Positions 44,018 to 53,470 are shown, counted from the stretch's first letter. The stretch: DNA of 64,000 bases from Sinomicrobium kalidii (GCF_021183825.1 NZ_CP089211.1:682001-746000), one strand, 5' to 3'. The notes: generated by a model from the sequence alone, not told the origin. Program-made: numbers and translations.

Positions 44018-45669
44018 CTCCTATCCAGCGATTTCGCAACATGCTGCGTCTCGATAAAAAAGACATTTACCAGATTATCCTGTATTCCATCCTGGCGGGG
44101 ATTATAAGTTTATCTCTTCCGTTGGGCATCCAGTCCATCGTAAATTTCCTGCAGGCGGGGAAAGTGAGCACTTCCTGGGTGGTATTGGTAATCATAGTGG
44201 TTGCAGGAGTAGCTATGGTGGGTATTTTCCGGATTATGCAATACAGGATTACAGAAAACCTTCAGCAGAAAATATTCGTACGATCTTCTTTTGAGTTCGC
44301 ATATCGTTTTCCGAAGATCAAATTTGACAGGTTATATCCCTATTCTCCACCCGAGCTGGCAAATCGTTTTTTCGATACGCTTACCGTGCAAAAGGGGTTT
44401 TCCAAATTGTTGCTGGATATTTCCGGGGCGGCACTACAAATACTTTTCGGTATTGTCCTGCTGTCGCTGTATCATCCTTTTTTTATTTTTTTCGGAATTT
44501 TTCTAATCGTCCTTTTGTACCTTATCTTCAGACTGAATTTCTATCCGGGACTTTCCACAAGCCTGGAAGAATCCGACTACAAATATAAGGTAGCTCATTG
44601 GTTACAGGAGATTGCCCGGAATCATCTGAGTTTTAAAAGTAATAAACTATTCGATTTTGCCCTGCATAAAAATGACAGACTCGTAAACAGTTACCTGGAG
44701 CAAAGGGAAAATCATTTTAGCATACTTAGAAAACAGTTCATCCAGCTAACCGGGTTTAAGGTACTCATCACCGCCGGCCTACTGATTATTGGAGGAATAC
44801 TGGTGCTTAACGAGCAGATGAACATCGGACAGTTTGTCGCGGCGGAGATCATTATTTTAACCATTATTACCGCGGTGGAAAAACTCTTTTCCGGTATTGA
44901 ACTGTTTTACGATGTACTTACCTCCCTGGAAAAGATAGGCAAAGTAGTAGATATGGATCTGGAGTCCGCTTCAGGTCCGGAGAATACCGATTACCTGCTG
45001 GATTCCGATACTATGCGTATCGAAACCGATAAGCTCTCCTATAAATTCCCGGATTCCGAGAATTTTATCCTGCAAAATGTTTCCCTGACCATAAATCAGG
45101 GAGATCGTATTCTGATCGACGGAGCAAACGGTGCGGGTAAAACCACCCTTATACGTCTATTGAGCCGGGTCATAGAACCTACAGGCGGTACCATCTTTAT
45201 AAACAATGCCAATTACAGTAAATATGCCATTGACGATTATCGTTCCTGCATAGGTACCATAACAATCAACGACAATCTTTTTGAAGGGACAATTCTGGAA
45301 AACATTACCTGTAAAAATCCGGGAATACCCCTGCAGGAGATACACAATGTTATTGAAAGTATGCAGCTTACGACATATATAAAATCCTTACCGAACGGAC
45401 TGGATACCATGGTTCATTCCGAAGGAAAACAGTTGAGTTCTTCCATAATTCAGAAAATATTGTTGGCCAGGTGTATTATTTCCGACCCTAAAATACTCTT
45501 TCTGGAAGAGCCACTTGAAAAGGTAGACGAGCTGTCTGCAAAAGGCATCATAGACTATCTGACTGCAAAAGATAAGAACTGGACAGTGATAATTATCTCT
45601 AAAAATGAATATTGGAAAGAAAAGTGTAACAAAAGGTTCTTTTTAACCGAAGGAACATTAAAAGCATAA
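44014..45669 (+). CDS. ABC transporter permease-ATPase with degenerate ATPase motifs
   Basis: The 551-residue half-transporter has an exporter membrane domain with about five or six helices (about 20-300) and a C-terminal nucleotide-binding domain. Walker A is intact (DGANGAGKTT, 369-378). Other motifs differ from the usual: IGTITINDN (413-421) replaces the Q-loop Gln; QLSSSIIQ (473-480) stands where LSGGQ is expected; KILFLEEP (493-500) has Glu for the Walker B Asp; and Lys530 stands at the H-loop His. It may still bind ATP but hydrolysis by the usual route is uncertain. It lies between TetR and HlyD genes. Confidence 0.9.
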   Translation: MTPIQRFRNMLRLDKKDIYQIILYSILAGIISLSLPLGIQSIVNFLQAGKVSTSWVVLVIIVVAGVAMVGIFRIMQYRITENLQQKIFVRSSFEFAYRFPKIKFDRLYPYSPPELANRFFDTLTVQKGFSKLLLDISGAALQILFGIVLLSLYHPFFIFFGIFLIVLLYLIFRLNFYPGLSTSLEESDYKYKVAHWLQEIARNHLSFKSNKLFDFALHKNDRLVNSYLEQRENHFSILRKQFIQLTGFKVLITAGLLIIGGILVLNEQMNIGQFVAAEIIILTIITAVEKLFSGIELFYDVLTSLEKIGKVVDMDLESASGPENTDYLLDSDTMRIETDKLSYKFPDSENFILQNVSLTINQGDRILIDGANGAGKTTLIRLLSRVIEPTGGTIFINNANYSKYAIDDYRSCIGTITINDNLFEGTILENITCKNPGIPLQEIHNVIESMQLTTYIKSLPNGLDTMVHSEGKQLSSSIIQKILLARCIISDPKILFLEEPLEKVDELSAKGIIDYLTAKDKNWTVIIISKNEYWKEKCNKRFFLTEGTLKA

Positions 45670-45674
45670 GACAG

Positions 45675-47033
45675 ATGTTGAACATTTCAGAGAACCGTAT
45701 CGATAAGTTGGTGGATATGTCTCAATATACCTCTGCAAGGATTTTTGCCGACAATAAACACTACAGGATCATAAGAAAAGTGGTGTGGGGTGTGGCCATA
45801 GTTATTCTCCTTGTCTTGTTTCTGCCCTGGACACAGAATATTAAAGGATCGGGCTATGTAACTACGCTAAGACCGGAACAACGTCCGCAAACAGTGCATG
45901 CCATTATAGGAGGGCGAATAGAAAAATGGTATGTACAGGAAGGAGATTATGTACACAAGGGAGATACCATCATGTTTTTGTCTGAAACAAAGGATTCTTA
46001 CTTCGATCCCAATCTTATCGCCAATACAGAAGATCAGGTAAAAGCCAAAGAGGATGCCGTAGAGTCCTATACCGAAAAGGTCAATGCCCTGACCCAACAA
46101 ATAAAAGCCATAAAAAGAGAACGGGGACTAAAACTAAAACAGGCACATAACAAGCTGGAACAAAGCAGGCTAACGGTTACCAGCGATAGTATAGACCTGG
46201 AAGCGGTAAAAACCCAGTTAAGTATAGCCGAAACCCAATATAACCGGGCATTTAGCCTGAACAAGGAAGGATTGAAACCAATGACCTATGTAGAGGAAAA
46301 AAAGGTTAAGCTCCAGGAAATGCAGGCCAAAAAAATAACCCAGGAAAACAAATACCTGGCCAGTCAGAACGAATTGATCAATGCCGAAATGGAGCTCACC
46401 CGGCTCAATGCAGCCTATGCCGAAAAGCTCGCAAAGGCACAGAGTGATATTCAAACCGCACTCAGCACGCGTTTCGACACAGAATCCCAGGTGAGCAAAC
46501 TCCGGTCGCAGTACGCCGGTTATATTATCCGCCGTGGCATGTATTACATTACCGCTCCGCAAGACGGATATATAAATCGCGCATTGAAGTCCGGTATCGG
46601 GGAAACCATAAAGGAAGGGACTTCCGTAGTGAGTATTATGCCAACAAACTTTGATATTGCCGTGGAGACTTATATAGAGCCTCTGGATTATCCGTTAATT
46701 CACAAAGGAGGAAAAGTACGTATATGGTTTGACGGTTGGCCTACTATTGTATTCAGCGGGTGGCCGGGGGTTTCATACGGCACTTTCGGCGGAGTTATTG
46801 TAGCCAAGGAAAACTTTATCAGTGCCAACGGAAAATACCGTGTACTCATCGCCCCGGACCCGGAAGAGAAGGACTGGCCCAAAGAACTGAGCGTTGGTGC
46901 CGGATCACAAACACTGGCACTGTTGGACGATGTGCCCATCTGGTTTGAAATATGGCGTACATTAAACGGATTTCCTCCTAATTTTTATAACACTCCGGAA
47001 TCGGGAGAAAGTACTAATGAGAAAAAGAAATAA
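45675..47033 (+). CDS. HlyD-family membrane-fusion (periplasmic adaptor) protein
   Basis: The 452-residue protein links an inner-membrane exporter to TolC. It has one N-terminal transmembrane segment (about 37-58), a lipoyl half-motif, a long coiled-coil (about 115-265) with Lys/Gln/Glu repeats, the second lipoyl half (YITAPQDGYINRALKSGIGETIKEG), and a C-terminal beta-barrel. It starts 5 bp after the ABC gene and is 5 bp from the TolC gene. Confidence 0.93.
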   Translation: MLNISENRIDKLVDMSQYTSARIFADNKHYRIIRKVVWGVAIVILLVLFLPWTQNIKGSGYVTTLRPEQRPQTVHAIIGGRIEKWYVQEGDYVHKGDTIMFLSETKDSYFDPNLIANTEDQVKAKEDAVESYTEKVNALTQQIKAIKRERGLKLKQAHNKLEQSRLTVTSDSIDLEAVKTQLSIAETQYNRAFSLNKEGLKPMTYVEEKKVKLQEMQAKKITQENKYLASQNELINAEMELTRLNAAYAEKLAKAQSDIQTALSTRFDTESQVSKLRSQYAGYIIRRGMYYITAPQDGYINRALKSGIGETIKEGTSVVSIMPTNFDIAVETYIEPLDYPLIHKGGKVRIWFDGWPTIVFSGWPGVSYGTFGGVIVAKENFISANGKYRVLIAPDPEEKDWPKELSVGAGSQTLALLDDVPIWFEIWRTLNGFPPNFYNTPESGESTNEKKK

Positions 47034-47038
47034 TACAC

Positions 47039-48463
47039 ATGTGTAGTGAGATCATTAGAAAGGCACTCCGGGTTTCCCTAACACTTTTCGGATTGTTTGC
47101 GGTTTTCAACCCGATTCGTGCCCAGGAATTATCCGACGAATTTACATACGAGGAGTTCCTGGCTTATGTTAAAAAGTATCACCCCATAGTAAGGCAGGCC
47201 AACCTGGTGCTTTCAGAATCACAGGCAAAACTGCTGAAAGCAAGAGGGGCATTCGATCCCAAACTGGAGGCTGATTTTTCCAAAAAGAACTACGATGACA
47301 AGACCTATTATTCCCTCTTCAACGGAAGCTTTAAAATACCTACCTGGTACGGTATAGAAATCAAGGCGGCTTTCGATAAAAATGAGGGGGTATATATGAA
47401 CCCGGAAAATTATGTCCCTCAGGACGGGCTCACCTCCCTTGGGATTACAATACCCGTAGGACAGGGATTATGGATAAACGACCGTATGGCAGAACTAAAA
47501 AAAGGGAAGCTGTATGTAAAACTCAGTAATTACGAACGAACACTCGCTACTGTAGATGCTATTTCCGAGGCATCGGTGGCATATATGAACTGGAAACGGG
47601 ATTATGAAAAGGTAAAACTATACGAAGATTTTTACAGGAATGCCGTGGAAAGGCAGGAATGGATCGTAAGATCTATCGTATTGGGGGAACTTCCGCCTAT
47701 AGACAGTGTGGAATCGGGAATTGTATTAAAAACCAGGAAACTGGAATGGGAAAAGGCCAGACTGAAACTCACAAAAAGCCGCCTTAAAATGTCCAATTAT
47801 TTATGGACCGAGAACAATATCCCCCTGGAACTGTCTGAACACATGATACCGCAACAGAACCTGAAAGATCAGATACTGGATGTACTCTCACTGGACAACC
47901 TTCTTACGGAAGAAATCAATATAGAGAACCATCCGAAGATCAATGCTCTGAATACCAAAATAAATATTCAGGAAGTGGACCGTAAGTTAAAAGCCAATAG
48001 CATGTTACCGAAACTAAGCCTCGGTTACAGTTATATTTCCGAACCATCGTACATAGACGGTTTTCGTATGGAGGATTACAAGATCAGGGCAACGTTTTCC
48101 TTTCCTGTTTTCCTCAGGAAAGAACGTGCCGAGATGAAGTTGGCAGATATTAAGTTGAAAAACTCCAGATTCGGGTTGCAATTTGAAAAGCAGGCACTTC
48201 AAAACAAGATCAGGGCACAGTATAACGAACTGAATTCTTACCGGCAGCAGATTATAATTAACGAAGACCTGGTGGAAGATTACCAGCAAATGCTCAACGG
48301 AGAGGTAAAACTTTTCGAGATGGGAGAGAGTTCCATTTTCTACATTAATACCCGGGAAAATAACCTGGTAAAAGCCAGGGTATCCAATATAGACCTGAAA
48401 AACACCTTCTTCCTCTCGGCTATAGAACTGTATAAGACACTTGCCGTTCCTGAAGAAGATTAA
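47039..48463 (+). CDS. TolC-family outer-membrane efflux protein
   Basis: The 474-residue protein has a signal peptide (cleaved near IRAQ) and two TolC-type alpha-helical repeats with the QANLVLSESQAKLLKARGAFDPKL and a later NKIRAQYNELNSYRQQIIINEDLVEDYQQMLNGEVKLFEMGESSIFYINTRENNLVKA block. It completes the tripartite TetR-ABC-HlyD-TolC exporter. The cargo is unknown. Confidence 0.92.
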   Translation: MCSEIIRKALRVSLTLFGLFAVFNPIRAQELSDEFTYEEFLAYVKKYHPIVRQANLVLSESQAKLLKARGAFDPKLEADFSKKNYDDKTYYSLFNGSFKIPTWYGIEIKAAFDKNEGVYMNPENYVPQDGLTSLGITIPVGQGLWINDRMAELKKGKLYVKLSNYERTLATVDAISEASVAYMNWKRDYEKVKLYEDFYRNAVERQEWIVRSIVLGELPPIDSVESGIVLKTRKLEWEKARLKLTKSRLKMSNYLWTENNIPLELSEHMIPQQNLKDQILDVLSLDNLLTEEINIENHPKINALNTKINIQEVDRKLKANSMLPKLSLGYSYISEPSYIDGFRMEDYKIRATFSFPVFLRKERAEMKLADIKLKNSRFGLQFEKQALQNKIRAQYNELNSYRQQIIINEDLVEDYQQMLNGEVKLFEMGESSIFYINTRENNLVKARVSNIDLKNTFFLSAIELYKTLAVPEED

Positions 48464-48702
48464 TGAATAACTTCACACGGAATATATGTCCCCGCCCTTC
48501 CGGAAAGTCATTATTTATCGGGATGGGGACCAAGCGTTCCGTATAAAACTCCCTTTTATGCAGGCTCGGATAATAATGATAAAAATGCTTCGGGTTACGG
48601 AATTTCTTATAGTGAAATAATATCACAATACCCGTCATTTCACTATCGGACAATCCGGAAACATGCCTCCTTACTTTTTCCCCGCGTATGCATACATACA
48701 CG

Positions 48703-50397
48703 TCAGGTGTGATTTTTCACGGAAGTGTATTTCCGTTTCCGGATAAACATGAAGACGATGCCGAACACGGCCAGAAGCACCAGGGGAAAGCCGAGATTGA
48801 CCAGTTTCCAGCGGGTACGTTGTGCGGCCACCTTTTCCTTGTCGAGGAAAGGGATCGCCACTTTCTTGCTGCGTATATAGATAAGGCCGCTTTCGTCCAG
48901 CAAGTAATTGACACAGTTTTTCAGGAATTCCTTGTTACCGTAGAAGTTGTTGGTCCACTTATCATAGCCCAGTTCCAGCGGACGGCCTTTGTTCAACTGG
49001 TTTTTTATCAGGTCGCCATCCGAAATGACGATCATTTTGGTGTCTTTCCCTTCTTCCCTGTAGTTGGACAGTTCAAGCGGTTTTACACGGTTCTTATACA
49101 TCGAATTGAACGTTCCTTCCAGTAAAACGGCCAGGGGTTGGTTGCCGTTATTATAGCTTTCCTTGTCCGGTTCCCTGGTAATAATATCCAGATTGATCTC
49201 CGCAGGTGTCCCGACGGTCTTGGAAAGCGGGGAGCTGGAAAGCAGTACTGTTTTTTTAATCCCGTTTTCAAGCGTATCCATGGCATTGGCAAACTCAAAA
49301 CGGAGCGCTTCTATGTTATTGTTCACCGGGTGGTTATCTCTGGAAAAAACCATGGGTGAATAATACCAGGGATAAGGATCATAGCGCGATTCATTCCCCT
49401 CACCCGTGGCCAGGACAACCTGGGTGAAATACAGGTCGTTGACCAGTACGGGGTTTATCCGCACGCCGTACGAGAAGAACATATCGCCTAGGTTCAGGTC
49501 CCGTGGCAGCGCATACGTCTTCCCCGATTCGTTGTACAGGCTATCCATTTCGGCATTCACCTGGTCTATAAGCCACAACGACCTTCCGCCATTCATTACA
49601 TACTGGTCCAGCACGGCTTTTTCGTTGTCTGTAAAGATTTCGGTAGGTTTGGCAGCCAGTATCATATCGTATTTTTCCAGTTCCGCCAGGGTCCTTTCCG
49701 GAGATGTGGCTACCGAATCCAGTGTAAACGGCGCCAGGTTGTAATAATCCCTGAGGGTCGACAGGAAATCGGCCATATAAATATCGTTAAGTTCCCCGTT
49801 GCCCCGCAGTACCGCTATGTTTTGTTTGTCTTTAATGGTAAGCCGTGCAAAGGCATCGGCAAATACGTATTCCAGTTGTTGTACCGAATTTTTTACACGT
49901 TCTTCGTCCGTGGCCCCGAGCTTGTTCTTCAGGAGGGATATCCTTACACTTTTATTTCCGTAATTGGCCAGCGCCCAGGGGAAGAGTATTTCTTGGGAGA
50001 CCTTCCCTCCTTTTTCCCGGGAAAAATTAAGCGGGGTAAGTCCTATGGACTGCAGTTCCCGGATAATGGCATCAGCGTTTTCCTCGTCCTCCAGCGGGTC
50101 TACAAAGTTGAATTGTACGTTTTTATTCCGCGCTGCAAATTCTTCCAATAACTGCCTGGTCTCATCCTGGAGTTTACGGAATTGCGGCGGAAGATCGCCA
50201 CCCAGGAAAACATCGACATGCACGGGACTTTCCGTTCTTTCCAGGGGCTTTAACGAGGCTTCGGAAAGTGTGTAGCGCTTATCCCGGGTAAGGTCGAACC
50301 TGCCGTAAAATGATGCGGATATATAATGCAGTACCACAAGTATTACGAGAACGCCCGCCACGGGGAGGATATGTTTTCTTTTTACTTTAACTGGCAT
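48703..50397 (-). CDS. gldG: Gliding-motility ABC auxiliary protein GldG
   Basis: The 564-residue protein has an N-terminal membrane segment (about 8-28), then a large ABC_transp_aux-type domain (YGRFDLTRDKRYTLSEASLKPLERTESPVHVDVFLGG...) and a C-terminal membrane anchor (about 533-555). It overlaps gldF by 11 nt. In Flavobacterium johnsoniae GldA, GldF and GldG form an ABC transporter needed for gliding; gldA is not in this window. Confidence 0.95.
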   Translation of the reverse strand: MPVKVKRKHILPVAGVLVILVVLHYISASFYGRFDLTRDKRYTLSEASLKPLERTESPVHVDVFLGGDLPPQFRKLQDETRQLLEEFAARNKNVQFNFVDPLEDEENADAIIRELQSIGLTPLNFSREKGGKVSQEILFPWALANYGNKSVRISLLKNKLGATDEERVKNSVQQLEYVFADAFARLTIKDKQNIAVLRGNGELNDIYMADFLSTLRDYYNLAPFTLDSVATSPERTLAELEKYDMILAAKPTEIFTDNEKAVLDQYVMNGGRSLWLIDQVNAEMDSLYNESGKTYALPRDLNLGDMFFSYGVRINPVLVNDLYFTQVVLATGEGNESRYDPYPWYYSPMVFSRDNHPVNNNIEALRFEFANAMDTLENGIKKTVLLSSSPLSKTVGTPAEINLDIITREPDKESYNNGNQPLAVLLEGTFNSMYKNRVKPLELSNYREEGKDTKMIVISDGDLIKNQLNKGRPLELGYDKWTNNFYGNKEFLKNCVNYLLDESGLIYIRSKKVAIPFLDKEKVAAQRTRWKLVNLGFPLVLLAVFGIVFMFIRKRKYTSVKNHT

Positions 50398-51112
50398 CGG
50401 GACGGTTTTTTAGTTTTACAACGGTTATATAAAGAAAAAAGAACGCTACAGACAAAAAGTAGAGCATATCGCGGGTATCGAGAACGCCACGGCTAATGCT
50501 GTCGAAATGTGCTTTCATGCCCAGTGCCGAGATTCCGTTGCCCATCCCCAGGTTGGCAAGCCCCTCAAAACCGTAATAAAAGAGGAAACACACAAACACG
50601 GAGACCAGAAATGCCACGATCTGGTTTTCAGACAAGGTAGAAGCAAAGATCCCTATAGCCGTATAAGAAAGCACCAGGAAAAGGAGGCCAAAATAAGACC
50701 CCAGGGTACTGCCCGTATCGAGATTGCCCTCCGGGTTTCCGAGTTCCCGGACCGTAAGCACATAAAGTAAAGTGGGGAGCAATGCAATGACCACAAGGAC
50801 AAAAGCACCGGAATATTTTCCGAGGACGATCTGCCAGGCGCTTAACGGGCGGGTAAAGAGCAGTTCCAGGGTCCCCAGCTTTTTTTCATCGGAAAAACTT
50901 TTCATGGTGACCGAAGGGATAAGAAACAGCAATATCCACGGTGAAAGCTGAAAAAAACCAGTGAGATCGGCAAAACCGGAGTTGAATATATTGTATTCAC
51001 CGTCAAAAACCCAAAGGAACAGTCCGTTCAGCACAAGAAAGATGGCAATCACAAGATAGCCAACGGGAGAAGCAAAAAATGAAGTTATTTCCTTTTTTAG
51101 TATTGCGAACAT
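50387..51112 (-). CDS. gldF: Gliding-motility ABC permease GldF
   Basis: The 241-residue inner-membrane permease has about six transmembrane segments and the ABC-2 pattern KEITSFFASPVGYLVIAIFLVLNGLFLWVFDGEYN, SFSDEKKLGTLELLFTRPLSAWQIVLGKYSGAF and HFDSISRGVLDTRDMLYFLS. It pairs with GldG (11-nt overlap). An upstream SAM hydrolase gene may be in the same transcript. Confidence 0.95.
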   Translation of the reverse strand: MFAILKKEITSFFASPVGYLVIAIFLVLNGLFLWVFDGEYNIFNSGFADLTGFFQLSPWILLFLIPSVTMKSFSDEKKLGTLELLFTRPLSAWQIVLGKYSGAFVLVVIALLPTLLYVLTVRELGNPEGNLDTGSTLGSYFGLLFLVLSYTAIGIFASTLSENQIVAFLVSVFVCFLFYYGFEGLANLGMGNGISALGMKAHFDSISRGVLDTRDMLYFLSVAFFFLYITVVKLKNRPDAS

Positions 51113-51130
51113 AGTTCGGTATTCGGTGTT

Positions 51131-51175
51131 AGGTAATCTATGATCGGTTCATATTCCTCCGTATACGGATTACCT
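51131..51175. repeat. 8-bp inverted repeat between SAM hydrolase gene and gldF
   Basis: AGGTAATC (51131-51138) and GATTACCT (51168-51175) are exact reverse complements, and CCGTATACGG (51159-51168) is a palindrome inside. It may be a weak stem-loop in the 76-bp intergenic gap. Confidence 0.35.
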
Positions 51176-51188
51176 CTGAATTAGGTTA

Positions 51189-52019
51189 TTATAAAAAGCG
51201 TATGGTCACCACATCTCTGTAATTCAGTCCCAGCAAACTGGATGCACCTCCTACGGTTTCCAGGTTGCTCCGGTAAATGGCCAGCTCTATATATCCGGCA
51301 GAATTGAACACCGCCAGCCGCTTTCCGTCATCGTCACGCCTGGGCTTTTCCACGGAGAAGTTGACAATATCGCTGTATTTGTTATGTATTTTATCAAACC
51401 TGTAATTCCGGGCATACAGTTCAAAATCCCTTCCCTTCCGCACGTTTTCAAACAACTGCCTGGAAATATTGGTCACGACGTTGCCGTAATTATCCACATA
51501 GATCACATGCCCCGTTACCTGGTCCTGCTCGGTGTTTATGATAGGCGCAAAGGTTTTCAGCGATTTCATTTTGTCTACCGGTTTCCCCACAACTTCCAGC
51601 GTACCTCCACGAGCGATATGGCAGGCTACCTTTACAAAAACGTCCTTACAGGGGAAAATGGTATCCAGATCGTTGTAAATATTTATTTCCACGATCTTTT
51701 CCGGTTTTCTTTCCCCGGCCACGAAAGCTATCACCCCGTTATCGGCACCGACAAAAAAATGATCGTCCAGCAATACGGCAATGTGCCGGTTCTCCGGGGT
51801 GCGTTCCGAATCTACCCCGAAGACGTGGATACTCCCCTTCGGAAAATCCTTGTAGGCATTCTTTAAAATATAGGCTGCTTCGAGCACATTAAACGGACTC
51901 ACGGAATGCGATACATCCACAATTCTAACGTCTTCCGATTCGCTGTAAATCGCTCCCTTGATGGCCCCTACAAAGTGGTCTTTTTCTCCGAAATCCGTAG
52001 TTAAACTTATTATAGCCAT
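51189..52019 (-). CDS. SAM hydrolase / chlorinase-fluorinase family (DUF62)
   Basis: The 276-residue protein matches the SAM-dependent halogenase/SAM hydroxide adenosyltransferase family, which uses water (or halide) to convert S-adenosylmethionine to adenosine and methionine. It has ISLTTDFGEKDHFVGAIKGAIY (N-terminal), VFGVDSERTPENRHIAVLLDDHFFVGADNGVI and YVDNYGNVVTNISRQLF. It precedes gldF/gldG on the same strand by 76 bp. Halogenation is unlikely for this branch and the in vivo role is not known. Confidence 0.92.
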   Translation of the reverse strand: MAIISLTTDFGEKDHFVGAIKGAIYSESEDVRIVDVSHSVSPFNVLEAAYILKNAYKDFPKGSIHVFGVDSERTPENRHIAVLLDDHFFVGADNGVIAFVAGERKPEKIVEINIYNDLDTIFPCKDVFVKVACHIARGGTLEVVGKPVDKMKSLKTFAPIINTEQDQVTGHVIYVDNYGNVVTNISRQLFENVRKGRDFELYARNYRFDKIHNKYSDIVNFSVEKPRRDDDGKRLAVFNSAGYIELAIYRSNLETVGGASSLLGLNYRDVVTIRFL

Positions 52020-52283
52020 ATAACAGTACCGACGCTTTTTTTGTGTAATTTAGCAAGAAAATAATGCGTTATCGCATTTATATCTCAAAGGGGTATAGCA
52101 AAGCACAAACGTACTAAAAAAACAGGGGATAAACCATATGGCAGGACATACATTTTTGTAGTATCTTTATGGAAGAATAACCACTGTTTTGCGAAGCGGA
52201 TCCCTGATTTGGCTTCAGCTTCGACACGGCAGTTTTCGTCACCCGGAAAGCAAACATTAAAAATTAATCAAACCCGACAGCTT

Positions 52284-53246
52284 TTGAACGAAATAATAGT
52301 AGAACTTACCGAGATAAACCCGAGGGAATTCTTCGGCGAACAAAACATCAACATCGAACTGCTCAAAAAATACTTTCCGAAACTGAAGATCGTAGCCCGG
52401 GGCAACAAGATAAAAGCCTATGGCGACGAGGAACTGCTGGAAGAGTTTGACAAACGCCTGGACATGCTGGTCATGTATTTCGGAAAATACAACAAACTGG
52501 ACGAAAACACCATAGAACGTATCCTCACCAGTGACGACAAGGACGTTTACGAATCTCCCATACTGGAAAACGGGCAGGTATTGCTGCACGGCGTTAACGG
52601 CAGGCTCATCAAGGCACAGACCGTAAACCAGCAACGCCTGGTGGACCAGATGAAAAAGAACGACATGGTCTTTGCCATTGGCCCGGCAGGTACGGGAAAA
52701 ACCTATACCGGGGTGGCCCTGGCCGTAAAAGCGCTCAAGGAAAAACAGGTAAAACGCATCATTCTCACACGGCCGGCAGTGGAAGCCGGCGAAAACCTCG
52801 GGTTCCTCCCAGGCGACCTGAAAGAAAAGCTCGACCCGTACATGCAGCCGCTTTACGATGCCCTCAGAGACATGATCCCCGCAGAGAAGCTGCAGAATTA
52901 CCTCGAAACGGGTATCATCCAGATCGCTCCCATGGCCTTTATGCGCGGACGAACGCTGGACAATGCTTTCGTGATCCTCGACGAAGCTCAGAACACCACA
53001 CATGCCCAGATGAAGATGTTCCTCACCCGTATGGGCAAAAACGCCAAGTTTATGATCACCGGCGACCCGGGGCAGATAGACCTGCCGCGAAGGATCATTT
53101 CCGGACTTAAAGAAGCCATATTAGTATTGAAAGATGTTAAAGGCATAGGTGTCGTATACCTGGACGACAAAGACGTTATACGCCACAGGCTGGTGAAGAA
53201 TATTATCGAGGCCTATAAAAAGATTGAGCATAACAGTACTAGTTGA
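52284..53246 (+). CDS. PhoH-family ATPase
   Basis: The 320-residue protein is a PhoH/YbeZ-type ATPase with RNA-linked functions. It has the N-terminal NEIIVELTEINPREFFGEQN, an RNA-binding-like segment, Walker A GPAGTGKTYTG (about residue 136-146) and DEAQNTT (Walker B). The TTG at 52284 is chosen because conserved sequence begins there; an ORF continuing upstream to 52209 is Ser/Arg-rich and unconserved in character. It is followed by a repeat-rich spacer before purC. Confidence 0.92.
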   Translation: MNEIIVELTEINPREFFGEQNINIELLKKYFPKLKIVARGNKIKAYGDEELLEEFDKRLDMLVMYFGKYNKLDENTIERILTSDDKDVYESPILENGQVLLHGVNGRLIKAQTVNQQRLVDQMKKNDMVFAIGPAGTGKTYTGVALAVKALKEKQVKRIILTRPAVEAGENLGFLPGDLKEKLDPYMQPLYDALRDMIPAEKLQNYLETGIIQIAPMAFMRGRTLDNAFVILDEAQNTTHAQMKMFLTRMGKNAKFMITGDPGQIDLPRRIISGLKEAILVLKDVKGIGVVYLDDKDVIRHRLVKNIIEAYKKIEHNSTS

Positions 53247-53249
53247 GAC

Positions 53250-53291
53250 GGTGGTTTCGGTACGATTTTCTGCGAAAATCACTCAACCACC
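53250..53291 (+). repeat. Covarying double-stem element, copy 1
   Basis: Outer stem GGTGGTT / AACCACC (53250-53256, 53285-53291) and inner hairpin GATTTTC-TGC-GAAAATC (53264-53280). It is the first of three copies in the 298-bp phoH-purC spacer. Confidence 0.65.
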
Positions 53292-53332
53292 TTCGTACCT
53301 TCCTTTCCTTATATTTTGTAAAGGCCTGAATG

Positions 53333-53350
53333 TCCTGGCGAAGCGAAGGA
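53333..53350. repeat. TCCT-GGCGAAGCGA-AGGA hairpin, relative of the GAGCGAAG core
   Basis: A small hairpin with the same GGCGAAGCGA-type loop as the cores at 40211-40231 and 54540-54561. The closing stem differs by paired changes (TCCT/AGGA here, TTCT/AGAA there). Confidence 0.4.
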
Positions 53351-53365
53351 TGTACCAAAATCACC

Positions 53366-53407
53366 AGTGGTTTCAGTATGGTTTTCTTTGAAAATCACTC
53401 AACCACC
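53366..53407 (+). repeat. Covarying double-stem element, copy 2
   Basis: Outer stem GTGGTT / AACCAC (53367-53372, 53401-53406) and inner hairpin around GGTTTTC-TTT-GAAAATC (53380-53396) with a G-T pair. It has the same orientation as copy 1. Confidence 0.65.
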
Positions 53408-53426
53408 TCAACATACCCGGAACGAA

Positions 53427-53470
53427 GGTGGCTGAGTGCCCCGGCTCCGCCGGGGTGTATCGAAGCCACC
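53427..53470 (-). repeat. Covarying double-stem element, copy 3
   Basis: Inverted relative to copies 1 and 2. Outer stem GGTGGCT / AGCCACC (53427-53433, 53464-53470) replaces GGTGGTT / AACCACC by a compensating pair, and the inner hairpin is GC-rich CCCCGGC-TCC-GCCGGGG (53439-53455). The conserved GAGT and GTA[TC]CGA links between stems remain. Confidence 0.65.

Noticed and set aside
48420..48701. 93-codon open frame on the minus strand between gldG and the TolC gene
   Set aside because: It overlaps the end of the TolC gene, has no family-like sequence, no start signal and begins only because gldG ends there. I treat it as spacer, although a small gene cannot be fully excluded.
52257..53003. 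248-codon antisense frame in phoH
   Set aside because: Shadow of PhoH, which has intact Walker motifs.
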